Positions 18,808 to 29,364 of a stretch of DNA of 64,000 bases are shown one piece after another. Origin of the DNA: Streptococcus suis (GTDB taxonomy: Bacteria > Bacillota > Bacilli > Lactobacillales > Streptococcaceae); assembly GCA_022354845.1 (NCBI GenBank), contig CP031970.1, forward strand, positions 1,054,001 to 1,118,000, given 5' to 3'. The first letter of the stretch is position 1, and every line of letters starts with the position of its first letter. The notes under the pieces are model-generated. The model saw only the letters and a program-made list of their open reading frames with translations. It searched no databases and was not told the DNA's origin. The position numbers and the translations under genes were made by a program.

Positions 18808-19627
18808 CCGCTACGACCTTTCTATCCTGTCCAAATTGGTCTTTGAGGACTCGAATTCGCTTTTTGGGGAAATGCAGAGTAAGTAAGTCGGTTAGGTCTT
18901 GCCCTTGTTTATAGCCAATTTCAAAGTAGAGTTTTCCATTTTTCTTCAAGAATGCCCCTGCTTGCTCCGCAATTTGTCTATAAATAGCCATGCCGTTTTC
19001 TTCCGCAAATAAGGCCAGATGGGGCTCAGAAGTCAATACATTGAGCCCAACTTCATCTGTGTCATCTTGCGAGATATATGGTGGGTTGGAAACAATGATG
19101 TCAAATTTCCCTGTCACAGCTTGCAAGACATCCGATTCTAGAAAGTGGACAGAGACTTGGTTATTTCTTGCATTTTCCTGAGCCACTGCTAAGGCATCCT
19201 CTGAAATATCCACCGCTACCACTTCCCAATCAGGTCTAGCTTTTGCAAGGGAAATAGCTATGGCACCGCTTCCTGTACCGATGTCTAAGATACGCAAATC
19301 TGCTCCAATATTTTCCTGCAAAATCAAATCGACTAATTCTTCCGTTTCAGGTCTTGGAATCAAGACTCGCTCATCTACCACGAACTCCAAGCCATGAAAA
19401 TCAGCCTTGCTGATAATGTATTGGGCAGGTCGGTGCTGGGAAAGTTGCTGAAAAATCGCATCAATCTCTTCTTTGTCAGTCGGTGTGACTTCCTGACGGA
19501 GCAGGAGGAGAAATTCCGTAAAGTTCAATCCCTTTAAGCCACGAAAGGTGAAGGACAGGGATTCTGCCTCTTCACCGATTGCGACTAATTGTTCTTCGTA
19601 TGCTGCAAATAATTGAGCGTAATTCAT
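18794..19627 (-). CDS. prmC: Peptide chain release factor N5-glutamine methyltransferase
   Basis: PrmC (277 aa) methylates the Gln of the GGQ motif in release factors. It has an N-terminal helical domain and a Rossmann methyltransferase domain with LDIGTGSGAIAISLA (AdoMet site) and IVSNPPYIS (NPPY catalytic motif). Its start overlaps the prfA stop as TAATG, so its substrate gene is directly upstream and coupled. Confidence 0.96.
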   Translation of the reverse strand: MNYAQLFAAYEEQLVAIGEEAESLSFTFRGLKGLNFTEFLLLLRQEVTPTDKEEIDAIFQQLSQHRPAQYIISKADFHGLEFVVDERVLIPRPETEELVDLILQENIGADLRILDIGTGSGAIAISLAKARPDWEVVAVDISEDALAVAQENARNNQVSVHFLESDVLQAVTGKFDIIVSNPPYISQDDTDEVGLNVLTSEPHLALFAEENGMAIYRQIAEQAGAFLKKNGKLYFEIGYKQGQDLTDLLTLHFPKKRIRVLKDQFGQDRKVVADDNG

Positions 19628-20706
19628 TATTTGTTAAGCTCTTCTAGTTTTTGCGTTTGATCGTAGAGAACAAGGGCATCTACGACTTCATCCATCTTAC
19701 CTGACAAGATAGTATCCAGCTTTTGCAAGGTCAAGCCGATACGGTGGTCTGTCACACGGTTTTGTGGAAAGTTGTAGGTACGGATACGCTCTGAACGGTC
19801 ACCTGTACCGATAGTTGATTTACGCTCTGCATCCTGCTCATCTTGGGCAATCTGTGCAAAGTGGTCCGCAACACGGGCACGGATAATTTTCATTGCCTTT
19901 TCACGGTTTTTCTGCTGGGTCCGTTCTTCCTGCATTTCTACCTTGATGTTGGTTGGCAAGTGAACGATACGCACGGCAGTTGCAACCTTGTTGACGTTCT
20001 GTCCACCAGCACCAGATGCGTGGTAAATATCGACACGAAGATCTTTTGGATCGATGTCATATTCCACTTCTTCAACTTCTGGCATGATGAGAACGGTTGC
20101 TGTTGAGGTGTGGACACGACCTTGGCTTTCTGTCACAGGGACACGTTGGACACGGTGAGCTCCTGATTCATACTTGAGTTTTGAATAAACGGATTGACCA
20201 GAGACCATGGCAACCACTTCCTTGATACCGCCGACACCATTATAAGAAGCCTCCATGACTTCAAAACGCCAGCCTTGACCTTCTGCATACTTTTGATACA
20301 TGGTTAAAAGGTCTCCAGCAAAGAGGGCAGCTTCATCACCACCTGCGGCACCACGGATTTCCAAGATGATATTTTTGTCATCGTTAGGGTCTTTTGGTAA
20401 AAGAAGAATTTTGAGCTTTTCTTCGTAAGCCTCTTTATCAGCTTTAGCTTGTTTAAGTTCTTCCTTAGCCATTTCCTCCAGGTCAGCATCACCAGAAGAT
20501 TCCTTAATCATCTCTTCTGCATCGACAATATTTTGAAGTACAGTCTTATATTCACGGTAAGCTGTAACCGTATCACGAGTTGCAGATTCTTCCTTAGATA
20601 ACTCCATAAAACGCTTGGTATCGCTGACTACATCTGGGTCAGACAACAATTCACCAAGTTCCTCATAGCGGTCTTCCACCGCCTGTAATTGATCGTAGAT
20701 GTTCAT
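19627..20706 (-). CDS. prfA: Peptide chain release factor 1
   Basis: RF1 (359 aa) ends translation at UAA and UAG. The anticodon-like motif appears in [13 protein letters not shown] (P-V-T) and the peptidyl-hydrolysis motif in [10 protein letters not shown]. The start ATG 20706 gives [10 protein letters not shown]. No Shine-Dalgarno is present: the palindromic repeat copy B ends 4 bases upstream (GTATCTTAAAATT-ATG). The frame also extends five codons up to a TTG inside the repeat. Confidence 0.96.
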   Translation of the reverse strand: MNIYDQLQAVEDRYEELGELLSDPDVVSDTKRFMELSKEESATRDTVTAYREYKTVLQNIVDAEEMIKESSGDADLEEMAKEELKQAKADKEAYEEKLKILLLPKDPNDDKNIILEIRGAAGGDEAALFAGDLLTMYQKYAEGQGWRFEVMEASYNGVGGIKEVVAMVSGQSVYSKLKYESGAHRVQRVPVTESQGRVHTSTATVLIMPEVEEVEYDIDPKDLRVDIYHASGAGGQNVNKVATAVRIVHLPTNIKVEMQEERTQQKNREKAMKIIRARVADHFAQIAQDEQDAERKSTIGTGDRSERIRTYNFPQNRVTDHRIGLTLQKLDTILSGKMDEVVDALVLYDQTQKLEELNK

Positions 20707-20710
20707 AATT

Positions 20711-20820
20711 TTAAGATACAAAGCCCGTTAAGCAAGCACAGTCAAAATAGGAATTTTGACCAAGTGTTATAAACACTTGGAAAAATTATCTTTTTGACAC
20801 AGCTTGTAGGGCGTGTTCAA
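20711..20820. repeat. Short imperfect palindromic repeat, copy B (next to prfA start)
   Basis: Same outer blocks and same orientation as copy A at 3649-3758, again with AAGATACAAAGCCC a few bases from a start codon. The centre is a perfect CCAAGTGTT / AACACTTGG stem (20760-20780), different in sequence from copy A's centre. From 20850 to 20885 a degenerate partial copy follows (ACAGTTCGTAGCCCGTATTC against ACAGCTTGTAGGGCGTGTTC). The rest of the gap to tdk shows no gene. Confidence 0.7.
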
Positions 20821-20952
20821 TTCCTTTCTGTAATATGTAGGTCATGAAACAGGCACAGTTCGTAGCCCGTATTCAGTTTTTTCTAAAAATTGTTTGGAAT
20901 GAAACTCACGCTAAAATTTCTTTTACGTACATTCAGTCCATTAACTAAATGA

Positions 20953-21534
20953 TTATTTTATTTCTGGTGAAAAATAATGTTTGCGACAGACAGGAATGTA
21001 GGTTTCATTGCCGCCAATTTGGATTTGTTCTCCTTCATAAGTAGGTTTTCCATCCTGCGTTCTCAAAACCATTGTCGCTTTTTTAGAACAATATTGGCAG
21101 ATTGTTTTGATTTCATCTAATTTATCAGCCAATAAGAGCAAATGTTGGGAACCTTCAAACAGTTCATTTCGAAAATCATTTTTAAGACCGAAAGCCATAA
21201 CAGGTACATCCAGTTCATCTACAACACGCGCAAGAGCATATACATGATGACGTCGAAGAAATTGAGCTTCATCAATCAGAACACAATAAGGTCGGGGTTC
21301 CATTTTTTCGATAAAAGCAAAAATATCCATCTCATCGTCAATAGCTACTGCTTCACGTCGCATGCCAATTCGACTGGATACAACACCAAAGGCATCACGG
21401 GTATCAAGCGCAGATGTCATGATAACAACAGGTTTTCCTTGTTCTTCATAGTTGTGGGCAACCTTGAGAATTTCAATGGTCTTACCTGAGTTCATTGTCC
21501 CATATTTATAATATAATTGAGCCACTTTTCTCAT
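20953..21534 (-). CDS. tdk: Thymidine kinase
   Basis: Type II thymidine kinase (~190 aa), salvaging thymidine to dTMP. Walker A is GTMNSGKT, the catalytic Asp/Glu region CVLIDEAQF, and the lasso domain has zinc ligands CQYC and a later Cys (PVCRKH). Relatives start MAQLYYKYG. Here the corresponding codon is GTG at 21525; ATG 21534 is three codons earlier. The only strong ribosome site, AAAGGAG, is over 20 bases upstream of either, so the start is uncertain. Confidence 0.93.
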   Translation of the reverse strand: MRKVAQLYYKYGTMNSGKTIEILKVAHNYEEQGKPVVIMTSALDTRDAFGVVSSRIGMRREAVAIDDEMDIFAFIEKMEPRPYCVLIDEAQFLRRHHVYALARVVDELDVPVMAFGLKNDFRNELFEGSQHLLLLADKLDEIKTICQYCSKKATMVLRTQDGKPTYEGEQIQIGGNETYIPVCRKHYFSPEIK

Positions 21535-21592
21535 TCCAATCTTAAAATTTCACTCCTTTCATTCTATCATAAATTGGAGTTTATGGGAAATA

Positions 21593-21617
21593 GAAAAACA
21601 AGCTCAATCCAGCTTGT
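21593..21617 (-). terminator. Terminator after the Excalibur pseudogene
   Basis: ACAAGCT / AGCTTGT with a six-base loop, followed on the minus strand by TTTTTC. Confidence 0.75.
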
Positions 21618-21658
21618 CTAATCTATGAATACTACCTAATTTTTACTTTGAAAAAATC

Positions 21659-22995
21659 TTACTCACATCCAGTGCCGTCACCATCACGGTCCAAATGTGG
21701 GCATACCCCGAATCACCAATTCGTACTGGGGCTGCTCCTGCATTCCGAGCTTCAGTGCAATTTTTATAGGAGACACTTCCAGATGTTGTTCCAGCAAACT
21801 GCTGTATTTGACTTTGTGCTTGTGCCTGTGATTCTAGTATTCTTTGCACTTCAGCTGCTTTTTGGGCTTAGGCAGCAAGCCGAGCTTCCTCTTCCTTGCG
21901 AGCCTTCTCAGCGATTGCTTTTTCTGCATTCCAATATTTTATGATTACCTTACTGTTTTTTGTTATTACTTTATCGTTAATGCTATTAAAATCTTTCCCA
22001 TCAATTTCAACTGCAATCATTTGCCCATTTTTAGAAATATCATTTGTTTCAGTTGCTTGTTCAGAAACCTGTGAAAAACCACCATCTGTATATAATTTCT
22101 TTGTATCAAAGACTGTCGTGGTTGAAATAGCATTTGGAAGTTCTGCAAAACTAGAAAAATCAGAGTAAGTCACTGTGATAGGGACATTTTTCTTAACCAC
22201 CATTTCTTGTTTTGTATCTAGCTTTAATTCCTTTCCATCTAACATGATTGACTGGATCTTCTCGTGCATGGTTTTATCTTTATCAGCTTTCGGTGTTAGG
22301 GTTATATTAACAAATCCTGCTGATTTTAACTGTTTTTCAATTTCTGATTTACTAGATCCTTTTGACATATTTTCAGGTATTTTTACATTGTCATTGCTCA
22401 CATCAAAGTATGTTAAAGTGACTGGTAAACTCTTTGAATAAAAATAGCCAAGCTGATAGCCATATGAGCCAATCTTGATACTATCCACAATATCTTTCTT
22501 TTTTTCGTTTCCTTCAGCAACCAATAATATTGGTGTTAATGTAATATTTTCAAATCCTAGTTGAATAAATTCTTTTTCAACATCCTTTATATTACCATTT
22601 TCAGTAAGCTGAGGTTCCATAGTATCTTTCATAGCACTATGGTAAGTAATTTCAATCGGAGTATCTTTTGCTACACTTCCTTCTTTCCATTCCTCGCCAT
22701 CGACTGATACGGTTTCAACAAAAGTTATTTCAGAAACTTTTCCATACTCTAAATCGCTTATCTTCACAGCTTGAACATTTTCAAAACCAGCATCATTATA
22801 TTCTTGCAAAACAGTTTCAATATTTTTTTCAAAAATATGTTCTTTAGCTGGAAGTTTGGCAGTTGTAAGGTATGATCCTGCTAAGGCTGTCACGACTACA
22901 CCACCTAAAATGGCACCTGTTTTACGATTAAAAAATTTACGTTTTTTATTAGTTGTAAAATCAATACTTGCTTGTAAATTTTTACTCTTAGATAT
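21659..22995 (-). pseudogene. Membrane-anchored repeat protein with C-terminal Excalibur domain, broken at three points
   Basis: The frame encodes a basic N-terminus, a membrane helix (GAILGGVVVTALAGSYL), about four tandem repeats of ~75 residues with the pattern G-F-x-N-I/V...G..W/L..D..V-x-I-T-Y (PASTA-like), a coiled QKAAEVQ/QAQAQSQ linker and an Excalibur motif YKNCTEARNAGAAPV. Lesions: the start position after AAGGAGAAGAAGT is ATA (22995-22993) rather than ATG; a TAA at 21870-21868 in the linker; and a one-base loss in a C run that removes the Excalibur end (PHLDRDGDGTGCE is read only in the shifted frame, ending at 21659). A surface protein that is probably no longer made. Confidence 0.7.
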
Positions 22996-23072
22996 ACTTC
23001 TTCTCCTTGAATATTCCTAATAATATTATATAAAATTAGCAAACTTATTTACAATAATTTGTAGAAATATCT

Positions 23073-23101
23073 TTGGAGAATCCTAAAAACTATGGTACAA
23101 T
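23073..23101 (+). promoter_or_regulatory. Promoter of the tautomerase gene
   Basis: TTGGAG, 17 bases, TACAAT, with TG one base before the -10 hexamer. Confidence 0.65.
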
Positions 23102-23126
23102 AAACGAAAAATAAAGGAGGAAATAT

Positions 23127-23309
23127 ATGCCATTTGTACGTATTGATTTGTTTGAAGGACGCACAGAAGAACAAAAGATTGCTCTTGCACGTGAAGTAAC
23201 TGAGGTTGTATCTCGTAATACCAACGCACCCAAAGAAGCCATACATGTTTTCATCAATGATATGCCTGAAGGGACTTACTACCCACAAGGTGAAATGAAA
23301 CGTAAATAA
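23127..23309 (+). CDS. 4-oxalocrotonate tautomerase family enzyme
   Basis: A 60-residue tautomerase of the 4-OT fold. After Met removal Pro1 is the catalytic base (MPFVRIDLFEGRT); the conserved arginine near residue 11 is present. Family members act as hexamers on enol/keto acids; the substrate here is unknown. AAAGGAGG precedes the ATG and the gene has its own promoter and terminator. It is one of few plus-strand genes, convergent with lepA. Confidence 0.9.
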   Translation: MPFVRIDLFEGRTEEQKIALAREVTEVVSRNTNAPKEAIHVFINDMPEGTYYPQGEMKRK

Positions 23310-23312
23310 GAG

Positions 23313-23347
23313 AAAACACTCTTGCAACAAAATGCAGGAGTGTTTCT
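23313..23347. terminator. Bidirectional terminator between the tautomerase gene and lepA
   Basis: AAACACTCTTGC pairs with GCAGGAGTGTTT (one T-G wobble), flanked by T-rich sequence on both sides. Confidence 0.8.
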
Positions 23348-23358
23348 TTATATCAAGA

Positions 23359-25191
23359 TTATTTCTTATCGTCTTCATCCATACTGAGAACACTGAGGAA
23401 GGCTTCTTGTGGAACTTCGACAGAGCCGATGGCTTTCATCCGTTTTTTACCGGCTTTTTGTTTTTCTAGGAGTTTGCGTTTACGGGAAACGTCACCACCA
23501 TAACACTTGGCCAAAACGTTCTTCCGAAGAGCCTTGATGTCGCTACGGGCAACGATTTTTTGACCGATTGCAGCTTGGATTGGCACTTCAAACTGTTGAC
23601 GAGGGATGATTTTCTTGAGTTTGTCCACGATGATTTTCCCACGTTCGTAAGCAAATTCCTTGTGGACGATAAAGCTGAGGGCATCTACCTTGTCGCCGTT
23701 CAAGAGAATATCCATTTTCACTAACTTAGATGAACGATATTCAGAAATTTCATAGTCAAAGCTAGCGTATCCACGAGTAGATGACTTGAGTTTATCAAAG
23801 AAATCAAAGACAATCTCCGCAAGTGGAATTTGGTAGATAACATTGACACGGTTATCATCGATATAATCCATTGTCACAAAGTCACCACGTTTGCGTTGGG
23901 CCAATTCCATGACCGCACCGACATATTCCTGTGGCACCATGATTTGTGCCTTAACATAAGGCTCCTCAATACTTGCAATTTTTGTAGGATCTGGGAATTC
24001 TGAGGGGTTGGCTACATCAATCGTTTCACCGTCCGTCATGTTAATATGGTAAACTACCGACGGTGCTGTCATGATGAGGTCAATGTTAAATTCACGCTCT
24101 ATCCGTTCTTGAATAACATCCATGTGCAAGAGACCTAAGAAGCCACAACGGAAACCAAAGCCGAGGGCCTGCGATGTTTCAGGTTCGAACTGCAAGCTGG
24201 CATCGTTGAGCTGGAGCTTTTCCAGGGCTTCACGGAGGTCATTGTACTTGTTGGATTCAATTGGATAGATCCCAGCGAAGACCATTGGGTTCATCTGCTT
24301 GTAGCCTGCTAGTGGTTCGCTAGCAGGATTTTCCGCTAAGGTCACCGTATCACCGACACGGGTATCTGCCACGGTCTTGATAGAAGCTGCGATATAACCA
24401 ACATCTCCAACTGCTAGGAAATCACGACCAATAGCTTTTGGTGCAAAAATTCCGACTTCCGTAACATCGAAGGTCTTGCCATTGCTCATCATTTGGATGG
24501 TTTCACCAGGCTTTACAAACCCATTAACAATACGGACTTGGAGGATGACCCCGCGATAGGGATCATAGACAGAGTCAAAAATTAAGGCCTGCAATGGGGC
24601 TTCAACATCACCTGTTGGAGCGGGAACTTTCTCTACGATTTGTTCAAGAATCTCCTCAATACCAATTCCTGATTTAGCTGAAGCCGGAACCGCTTCCGAA
24701 GCGTCCAAACCAATGACATCTTCAATTTCTTGACGAACACGCTCAGGATCTGCAGCTGGTAGATCAATCTTATTAATGACTGGCAAGATTTCAAGATCAT
24801 TATCCAGAGCCAAATAAACATTTGCAAGTGTTTGTGCTTCAATGCCTTGGGCTGCATCAACTACCAGAATTGCTCCTTCACAGGCAGCAAGCGAACGAGA
24901 AACTTCATAGGTAAAGTCAACGTGTCCTGGAGTGTCTATCAAATGGAAGATATAGGTTTCTCCATCTTTGGCAGTATAGTTAAGCTCAATAGCATTTAGC
25001 TTAATGGTTATGCCACGTTCACGCTCCAAATCCATGCTATCTAACAATTGAGCCTGCATTTCACGACTAGAAACTGTTTCTGTCTTTTCGAGTATGCGGT
25101 CAGCCAAGGTTGATTTGCCATGGTCAATGTGGGCAATAATGGAGAAATTACGGATTTTCTCCTGTCGTTTTTTTAATTCTTCTAAATTCAT
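23359..25191 (-). CDS. lepA: Elongation factor 4 (back-translocating GTPase)
   Basis: LepA (610 aa) is a ribosomal GTPase. G motifs: [17 protein letters not shown] and NKIDLP; then domain II, EF-G-like domains III and V, and the LepA-specific C-terminal domain ending near [18 protein letters not shown] precedes the ATG. Full length, no lesion. Confidence 0.97.
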   Translation of the reverse strand: MNLEELKKRQEKIRNFSIIAHIDHGKSTLADRILEKTETVSSREMQAQLLDSMDLERERGITIKLNAIELNYTAKDGETYIFHLIDTPGHVDFTYEVSRSLAACEGAILVVDAAQGIEAQTLANVYLALDNDLEILPVINKIDLPAADPERVRQEIEDVIGLDASEAVPASAKSGIGIEEILEQIVEKVPAPTGDVEAPLQALIFDSVYDPYRGVILQVRIVNGFVKPGETIQMMSNGKTFDVTEVGIFAPKAIGRDFLAVGDVGYIAASIKTVADTRVGDTVTLAENPASEPLAGYKQMNPMVFAGIYPIESNKYNDLREALEKLQLNDASLQFEPETSQALGFGFRCGFLGLLHMDVIQERIEREFNIDLIMTAPSVVYHINMTDGETIDVANPSEFPDPTKIASIEEPYVKAQIMVPQEYVGAVMELAQRKRGDFVTMDYIDDNRVNVIYQIPLAEIVFDFFDKLKSSTRGYASFDYEISEYRSSKLVKMDILLNGDKVDALSFIVHKEFAYERGKIIVDKLKKIIPRQQFEVPIQAAIGQKIVARSDIKALRKNVLAKCYGGDVSRKRKLLEKQKAGKKRMKAIGSVEVPQEAFLSVLSMDEDDKK

Positions 25192-25256
25192 GTTTCATCC
25201 TTTACAAGGGTATAATACTCTTCATTATATCAGATTTGGCTAGAACTTTCCATAAG

Positions 25257-25279
25257 AAAAACACCTAGAAATATAGGTG
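25257..25279 (-). terminator. Terminator of ndk
   Basis: CACCTA / TAGGTG with a six-base loop followed on the minus strand by TTTTT, 9 bases beyond the ndk stop. Confidence 0.75.
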
Positions 25280-25288
25280 CCTACACTG

Positions 25289-25702
25289 CTATTGTCCTAA
25301 CCATAAAGAAATTTCACGTTCAGCTGCTTCTGAGCAATCTGATCCATGTACAATATTCTCTACCATTCCACCAACTGGTGCCGTTGCAAAATCCCCACGA
25401 ATAGTTCCTGGAAGTGCATTGACCGGATTAGTAGCACCCATCATATCTCTCCATGATTTGATCACTTCTGGACCTTCCAAAATCCCAGCAATGACAGGAC
25501 CACTAGTCATATATTGAACCAATTGCGGAAAGAAAGGTTTGTCAGTCAAATGATCATAATGTTGCGCAATTAATGCTTCTGTTGCAGTCAGCATCTTCAA
25601 ATCACGAATCTTGAATCCTCTACGCTCAATACGTGTAAGAATTTGTCCTACCAATCCTCGCTCAAGAGCATCCGGTTTGATAATGAAGAATGTACGTTCC
25701 AT
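25289..25702 (-). CDS. ndk: Nucleoside diphosphate kinase
   Basis: Ndk (137 aa) exchanges gamma-phosphates between NTPs and NDPs. FIIKPDALERGLVG at the start and NIVHGSDCSEAAEREI with the phospho-His are diagnostic. AGGAGAAAAG precedes the ATG. It follows engB by 21 bases and may share its transcript. Confidence 0.96.
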   Translation of the reverse strand: MERTFFIIKPDALERGLVGQILTRIERRGFKIRDLKMLTATEALIAQHYDHLTDKPFFPQLVQYMTSGPVIAGILEGPEVIKSWRDMMGATNPVNALPGTIRGDFATAPVGGMVENIVHGSDCSEAAEREISLWLGQ

Positions 25703-25723
25703 GGCTTTTCTCCTGTCTATAAA

Positions 25724-26311
25724 TTAGATATTTTTCAAGATTGCATCCCAAGCCTGATCATAGCCATGACGAGTTTCAGAAGAAAACACAACAAATTGAT
25801 CCTTCATATCAAAGTCCAACTTTTTCTTGATCATTGATTCGTGTTTGTTCCACTTGCCACGCGGTATTTTATCAGCCTTCGTTGCCACAATAATAACAGG
25901 AATGTCATAATATTTCAAGAAATCATACATCTGAACGTCATCAGCTGAAGTCTCATGACGCATATCCACTAAACTAACAACAACCCGTAAATTCTCTCTT
26001 GTTGTCAAATATTCTTCAATCATTTTGCCCCACTTGGCACGCTCCGTTTTTGAAACTTTTGCATAACCATAACCTGGAACATCCACAAAACGAATTTTAT
26101 CATCTATGTTGTAAAAATTAAGTTGTTGAGTTTTTCCAGGCTTTCCTGATGTACGAGCAAGATTTTTTCTACCTAAGAGGGTATTTATAAAGGAAGACTT
26201 CCCAACGTTTGATCGTCCAGCAAGGGCGATTTCCGGAAGGTCGTCTTCTGGATATTGGGCTTTCGAAACCGCACTAAGCAGAATTTCAGCATTATGTGTA
26301 TTGATTTCCAT
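25724..26311 (-). CDS. engB: Ribosome-biogenesis GTPase EngB/YsxC
   Basis: A 195-residue GTPase needed for 50S subunit assembly. Motifs: [12 protein letters not shown] (G1), [12 protein letters not shown] (G3) and ATKADK (G4). It follows clpX by 60 bases, the common Firmicute order. Confidence 0.95.
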   Translation of the reverse strand: MEINTHNAEILLSAVSKAQYPEDDLPEIALAGRSNVGKSSFINTLLGRKNLARTSGKPGKTQQLNFYNIDDKIRFVDVPGYGYAKVSKTERAKWGKMIEEYLTTRENLRVVVSLVDMRHETSADDVQMYDFLKYYDIPVIIVATKADKIPRGKWNKHESMIKKKLDFDMKDQFVVFSSETRHGYDQAWDAILKNI

Positions 26312-26371
26312 TTTGTACCTTTCATAAAGAAGGGGAGAAAGTCAAAACCTATCACCCCTTATTGTACTTAT

Positions 26372-27598
26372 TTAAGCAGTTTCTAGCAAAGGTTTTTCCT
26401 TACCATCTACTGCATCTTTTGTAACACGAACACGTTTTACATTCTCTTGACTAGGAACTTCAAACATCACATCCATCATGGTTTCTTCAATAATCGAACG
26501 AAGCCCCCGTGCACCTGTTTTCCGTTCAATAGCCTTTTTGGCAATTTCCTCCAAGGCATCCTGGTCAAATTCTAACTCCACATTATCGTAGGATAAAAGA
26601 GTTTGGTACTGTTTTACCAAAGCATTCTTCGGCTCAGTCAAAATACGAATCAAATCCTCTGTCGTTAATTGGTCTAAGGCTGCCAAAACAGGTAATCGTC
26701 CAATCAACTCAGGAATAATACCAAATTTTTGAATATCATCAGCAATGATATGTTGCATGTATGATTCTTTTTCATCAATAGCACGATTGTTTTGACCAAA
26801 ACCAATGATTTTCTCTCCTAATCGTTGCTTAATAATTTCCTCGATACCATCAAACGCACCGCCAACGATGAAAAGAATGTTTTTCGTATCGACTTGAATC
26901 ATTTCTTGATTAGGGTGTTTTCGTCCACCTTGTGGAGGTACACTAGCAACGGTTCCTTCAATAATTTTTAAGAGAGCTTGTTGGACACCTTCACCCGAGA
27001 CATCACGGGTAATGGACACATTTTCACCTTTTTTGGCAATTTTATCAATTTCATCCACATAGATGATACCTCTTTCAGCACGGTCAATGTTAAAATCTGC
27101 TGCCTGCAATAATTTAAGTAAAATATTTTCAACATCTTCACCCACATAACCAGCCTCAGTAAGAGCGGTCGCATCAGCAATAGCAAACGGGACATTCAAA
27201 CTTTTAGCCAAGGTCTGAGCTAGGAAGGTTTTTCCTGAACCAGTCGGGCCAATCATCAAGATGTTAGATTTTTGCAAATCAACATCATTTTCATCGCGAC
27301 TATCTTGGAAATTAATACGTTTGTAGTGATTATAAACAGCCACTGCCAATGCACGTTTAGCACGATCTTGTCCAATGACATAATTGTTTAAAATATTGAG
27401 TAATTCTTGTGGCTTTGGTGTGTCTGCCAAATCTGTCAGTACTTCTTCAGCCAATTCTTCACGAATGATTTCTTGAGCTAACTCAACACACTCATTACAA
27501 ATGAAAACATTATTTCCTGCAATAATTTTTTTAACTTCTTCTTGGTTTTTACCACAAAATGAGCAATAGATAAGCTCTTGTGTATGCTTGACAGCCAT
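26372..27598 (-). CDS. clpX: ATP-dependent Clp protease ATP-binding subunit ClpX
   Basis: ClpX (408 aa) unfolds substrates for ClpP. N-terminal zinc-binding domain with [11 protein letters not shown] and [12 protein letters not shown]+ domain with Walker A GPTGSGKT, pore loop GYVGEDVE and Walker [12 protein letters not shown]-terminal sensor 2 [19 protein letters not shown] precedes the ATG. Confidence 0.97.
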   Translation of the reverse strand: MAVKHTQELIYCSFCGKNQEEVKKIIAGNNVFICNECVELAQEIIREELAEEVLTDLADTPKPQELLNILNNYVIGQDRAKRALAVAVYNHYKRINFQDSRDENDVDLQKSNILMIGPTGSGKTFLAQTLAKSLNVPFAIADATALTEAGYVGEDVENILLKLLQAADFNIDRAERGIIYVDEIDKIAKKGENVSITRDVSGEGVQQALLKIIEGTVASVPPQGGRKHPNQEMIQVDTKNILFIVGGAFDGIEEIIKQRLGEKIIGFGQNNRAIDEKESYMQHIIADDIQKFGIIPELIGRLPVLAALDQLTTEDLIRILTEPKNALVKQYQTLLSYDNVELEFDQDALEEIAKKAIERKTGARGLRSIIEETMMDVMFEVPSQENVKRVRVTKDAVDGKEKPLLETA

Positions 27599-27619
27599 GT
27601 GTTTCCTCTTTCATATATC

Positions 27620-27793
27620 TTATCTGAATAAAAAGCCATAAATTGCATGAATACTATTAACCAAATTGGTAAAAGCATTCAGTAAAAATAAAATAGCCAG
27701 ACCAAAACGTTTCTTTCTAAAGGCTTGAACAGCACAAAGAACGCATATACCGCAGAGAAACGCTGTAAATAAACCGAATAAACTTCTCTCCAT
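27620..27793 (-). CDS. 57-residue membrane protein between folA and clpX
   Basis: Starts MERSLFGLFTAFLCG and has two hydrophobic segments (residues ~5-22 and ~31-52) split by FRKKRFG. Its ATG lies 3 bases beyond the folA stop with a purine-rich GAAGAGAAAG inside the folA end. A similar small gene sits between folA and clpX in other streptococci, which supports it being real. Function unknown. Confidence 0.7.
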   Translation of the reverse strand: MERSLFGLFTAFLCGICVLCAVQAFRKKRFGLAILFLLNAFTNLVNSIHAIYGFLFR

Positions 27794-27795
27794 GC

Positions 27796-28308
27796 CTAAC
27801 TTTCTCTTCTTTCGTAGGTTTTTATAGTAAAATCAAATGGATTTTCCTCATCTTTTAATCGGAGTGTTTTCTTCTGCAGGCAAAATTGTTCCATCGGAAA
27901 ATCTTTCGGAAAGAAGGTATCTCCATCAAATTGACCATGAATATCTGTCACAATCAATTGGTCGATATATGCCGCAAATGCCATATAAATCTGACTCCCA
28001 CCAATTACAAATAAAGTCTGCTCTTGATGTGCATACCAATCCAACACTTCCTCCACACTATGAACAACTGTAACCCGATCATTTTCCGCTACATATGATT
28101 GATCCTTTGTCAAAACGATAGTGTGACGATTTGGAAGTGCACGCTTGCCCATACCATCAAAAGTTATACGTCCCATCACCATCGTGTGACCAGTTGTCGT
28201 TTCTTTAAAATGAGCGAAGTCAGCGGGCAAGTACCAAGGTAGTTTATCGCCTTTTCCAATCAATCCATTTTCATCTTGAGCCCAAATAGCAACAATCTTT
28301 TTTGTCAT
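27796..28308 (-). CDS. folA: Dihydrofolate reductase
   Basis: DHFR (170 aa) reduces dihydrofolate to tetrahydrofolate. Motifs: IVAIWAQDENGLIGKG, LPWYLPADFAHFK and FVIGGSQIY. The residue preceding GG is Ile (102), equivalent to pneumococcal Ile100, so the classic trimethoprim-resistance change I100L is absent. Supplies the cofactor cycle consumed by thyA, which lies just upstream. Confidence 0.96.
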   Translation of the reverse strand: MTKKIVAIWAQDENGLIGKGDKLPWYLPADFAHFKETTTGHTMVMGRITFDGMGKRALPNRHTIVLTKDQSYVAENDRVTVVHSVEEVLDWYAHQEQTLFVIGGSQIYMAFAAYIDQLIVTDIHGQFDGDTFFPKDFPMEQFCLQKKTLRLKDEENPFDFTIKTYERRES

Positions 28309-28431
28309 TTTCTCTCACTTTCCGTCCTATCATTCTATCAAAAATTCACAAAAAATGCACTTTCCAAGTAGGTCTAGTGCAAATTTTTATAGCTCTAAAA
28401 ATGTAGCAGTACTCAAAGAATACTTGGAGAG

Positions 28432-28459
28432 TGAAACAGTCTTAGTATAGACTGTTTCA
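28432..28459. repeat. Perfect 10 bp inverted repeat between thyA and folA
   Basis: TGAAACAGTC / GACTGTTTCA with an eight-base loop. The block TGAAACAGTCT also occurs at 43391-43401 in the large palindrome array. No T tract follows on either strand. The surrounding 28309-28518 gap contains AGTACTCAAAGAATACTT, another near-palindrome, and no gene. Confidence 0.6.
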
Positions 28460-28518
28460 GCCCGAGTCTAAAAATAATGAAGCGAGGTAAAAGATCGAAG
28501 TCTTCACTGCTAATCCAG

Positions 28519-29358
28519 TTAAATTGCTAAATCGAATTTTAACTGCGGTTTAACTGGATTGTAGTCCACCAACTCAAAATCTTCTGCTTTAATATCAAAA
28601 AAATTTGTTCCGTCTGGGACGTTGAGCACTAAACGAGGCTCAACTTCTGAAGGAGTCCGACGTAGCAATTCTTCAGCTTGTTCAAACTGGTTGTCATAGA
28701 TATGAAGATTGTTGATGAAATAGAAAAACTTCCCAACCTTCCAGCCGAAATGTTTAGCAATCATCATCTGAAGGGCTACATACTGCATCGCATTGATATG
28801 ATGGGCAACCAACATATCATTTGATCGTTGAGTAAGGGTTGCGTCCAGATAAATGTCCCCATCCACTCGTCGAACGTCAAACATGGTCTGAAAGGCACAT
28901 GGCAACAGACCTGCAGATTGGTCAAAAGCCTCATAGTCCCATAACGAAATGACATTGCGGCGATTCCAAGGATTTTCTTCCAATTGTTTGAGAATCTTGG
29001 AAATGATGTCATGCTTCTTAACAATAGCACCATAGCGTTCGCCAATCGTGCCGGTTCCTTCCACTTCCCAGTCATTCCAATACTGGACACCGTACTTTTC
29101 TTGTAAAACAGACAAGTCATTGGTCTGGTCTTGGTAAATCCAGAGAATTTCTTTAATGGATGACTTGATTGGGATAGGTCTTAATGTAGTAATAGGGAAC
29201 TCGCCCTTGGCCAAGTCATACTCTGCAAAGGAACCAGTAATGTATTTGGAATTGGCTATATTCCCATCCTTGTAACGGGGGCGAGCATTTTCTGAAAAAA
29301 CGCCCTCTTCCATAATCTTACGAATGTTTTCTTTAAAAATACTATCTGCTTTTGTCAT
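28519..29358 (-). CDS. thyA: Thymidylate synthase
   Basis: ThyA (279 aa) makes dTMP from dUMP with methylene-tetrahydrofolate. Active-site Cys lies in [31 protein letters not shown] and [14 protein letters not shown] are conserved. The start [13 protein letters not shown] matches relatives. There is no Shine-Dalgarno: an extended -10 (TGCTATACT) ends six bases before the ATG, predicting a leaderless mRNA. Confidence 0.96.
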   Translation of the reverse strand: MTKADSIFKENIRKIMEEGVFSENARPRYKDGNIANSKYITGSFAEYDLAKGEFPITTLRPIPIKSSIKEILWIYQDQTNDLSVLQEKYGVQYWNDWEVEGTGTIGERYGAIVKKHDIISKILKQLEENPWNRRNVISLWDYEAFDQSAGLLPCAFQTMFDVRRVDGDIYLDATLTQRSNDMLVAHHINAMQYVALQMMIAKHFGWKVGKFFYFINNLHIYDNQFEQAEELLRRTPSEVEPRLVLNVPDGTNFFDIKAEDFELVDYNPVKPQLKFDLAI

Positions 29359-29364
29359 AGTTTT

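Noticed and set aside
27796..28308. Trimethoprim-resistance change in DHFR
   Set aside because: The residue before the GG of VIGGSQIY is Ile, the susceptible state.
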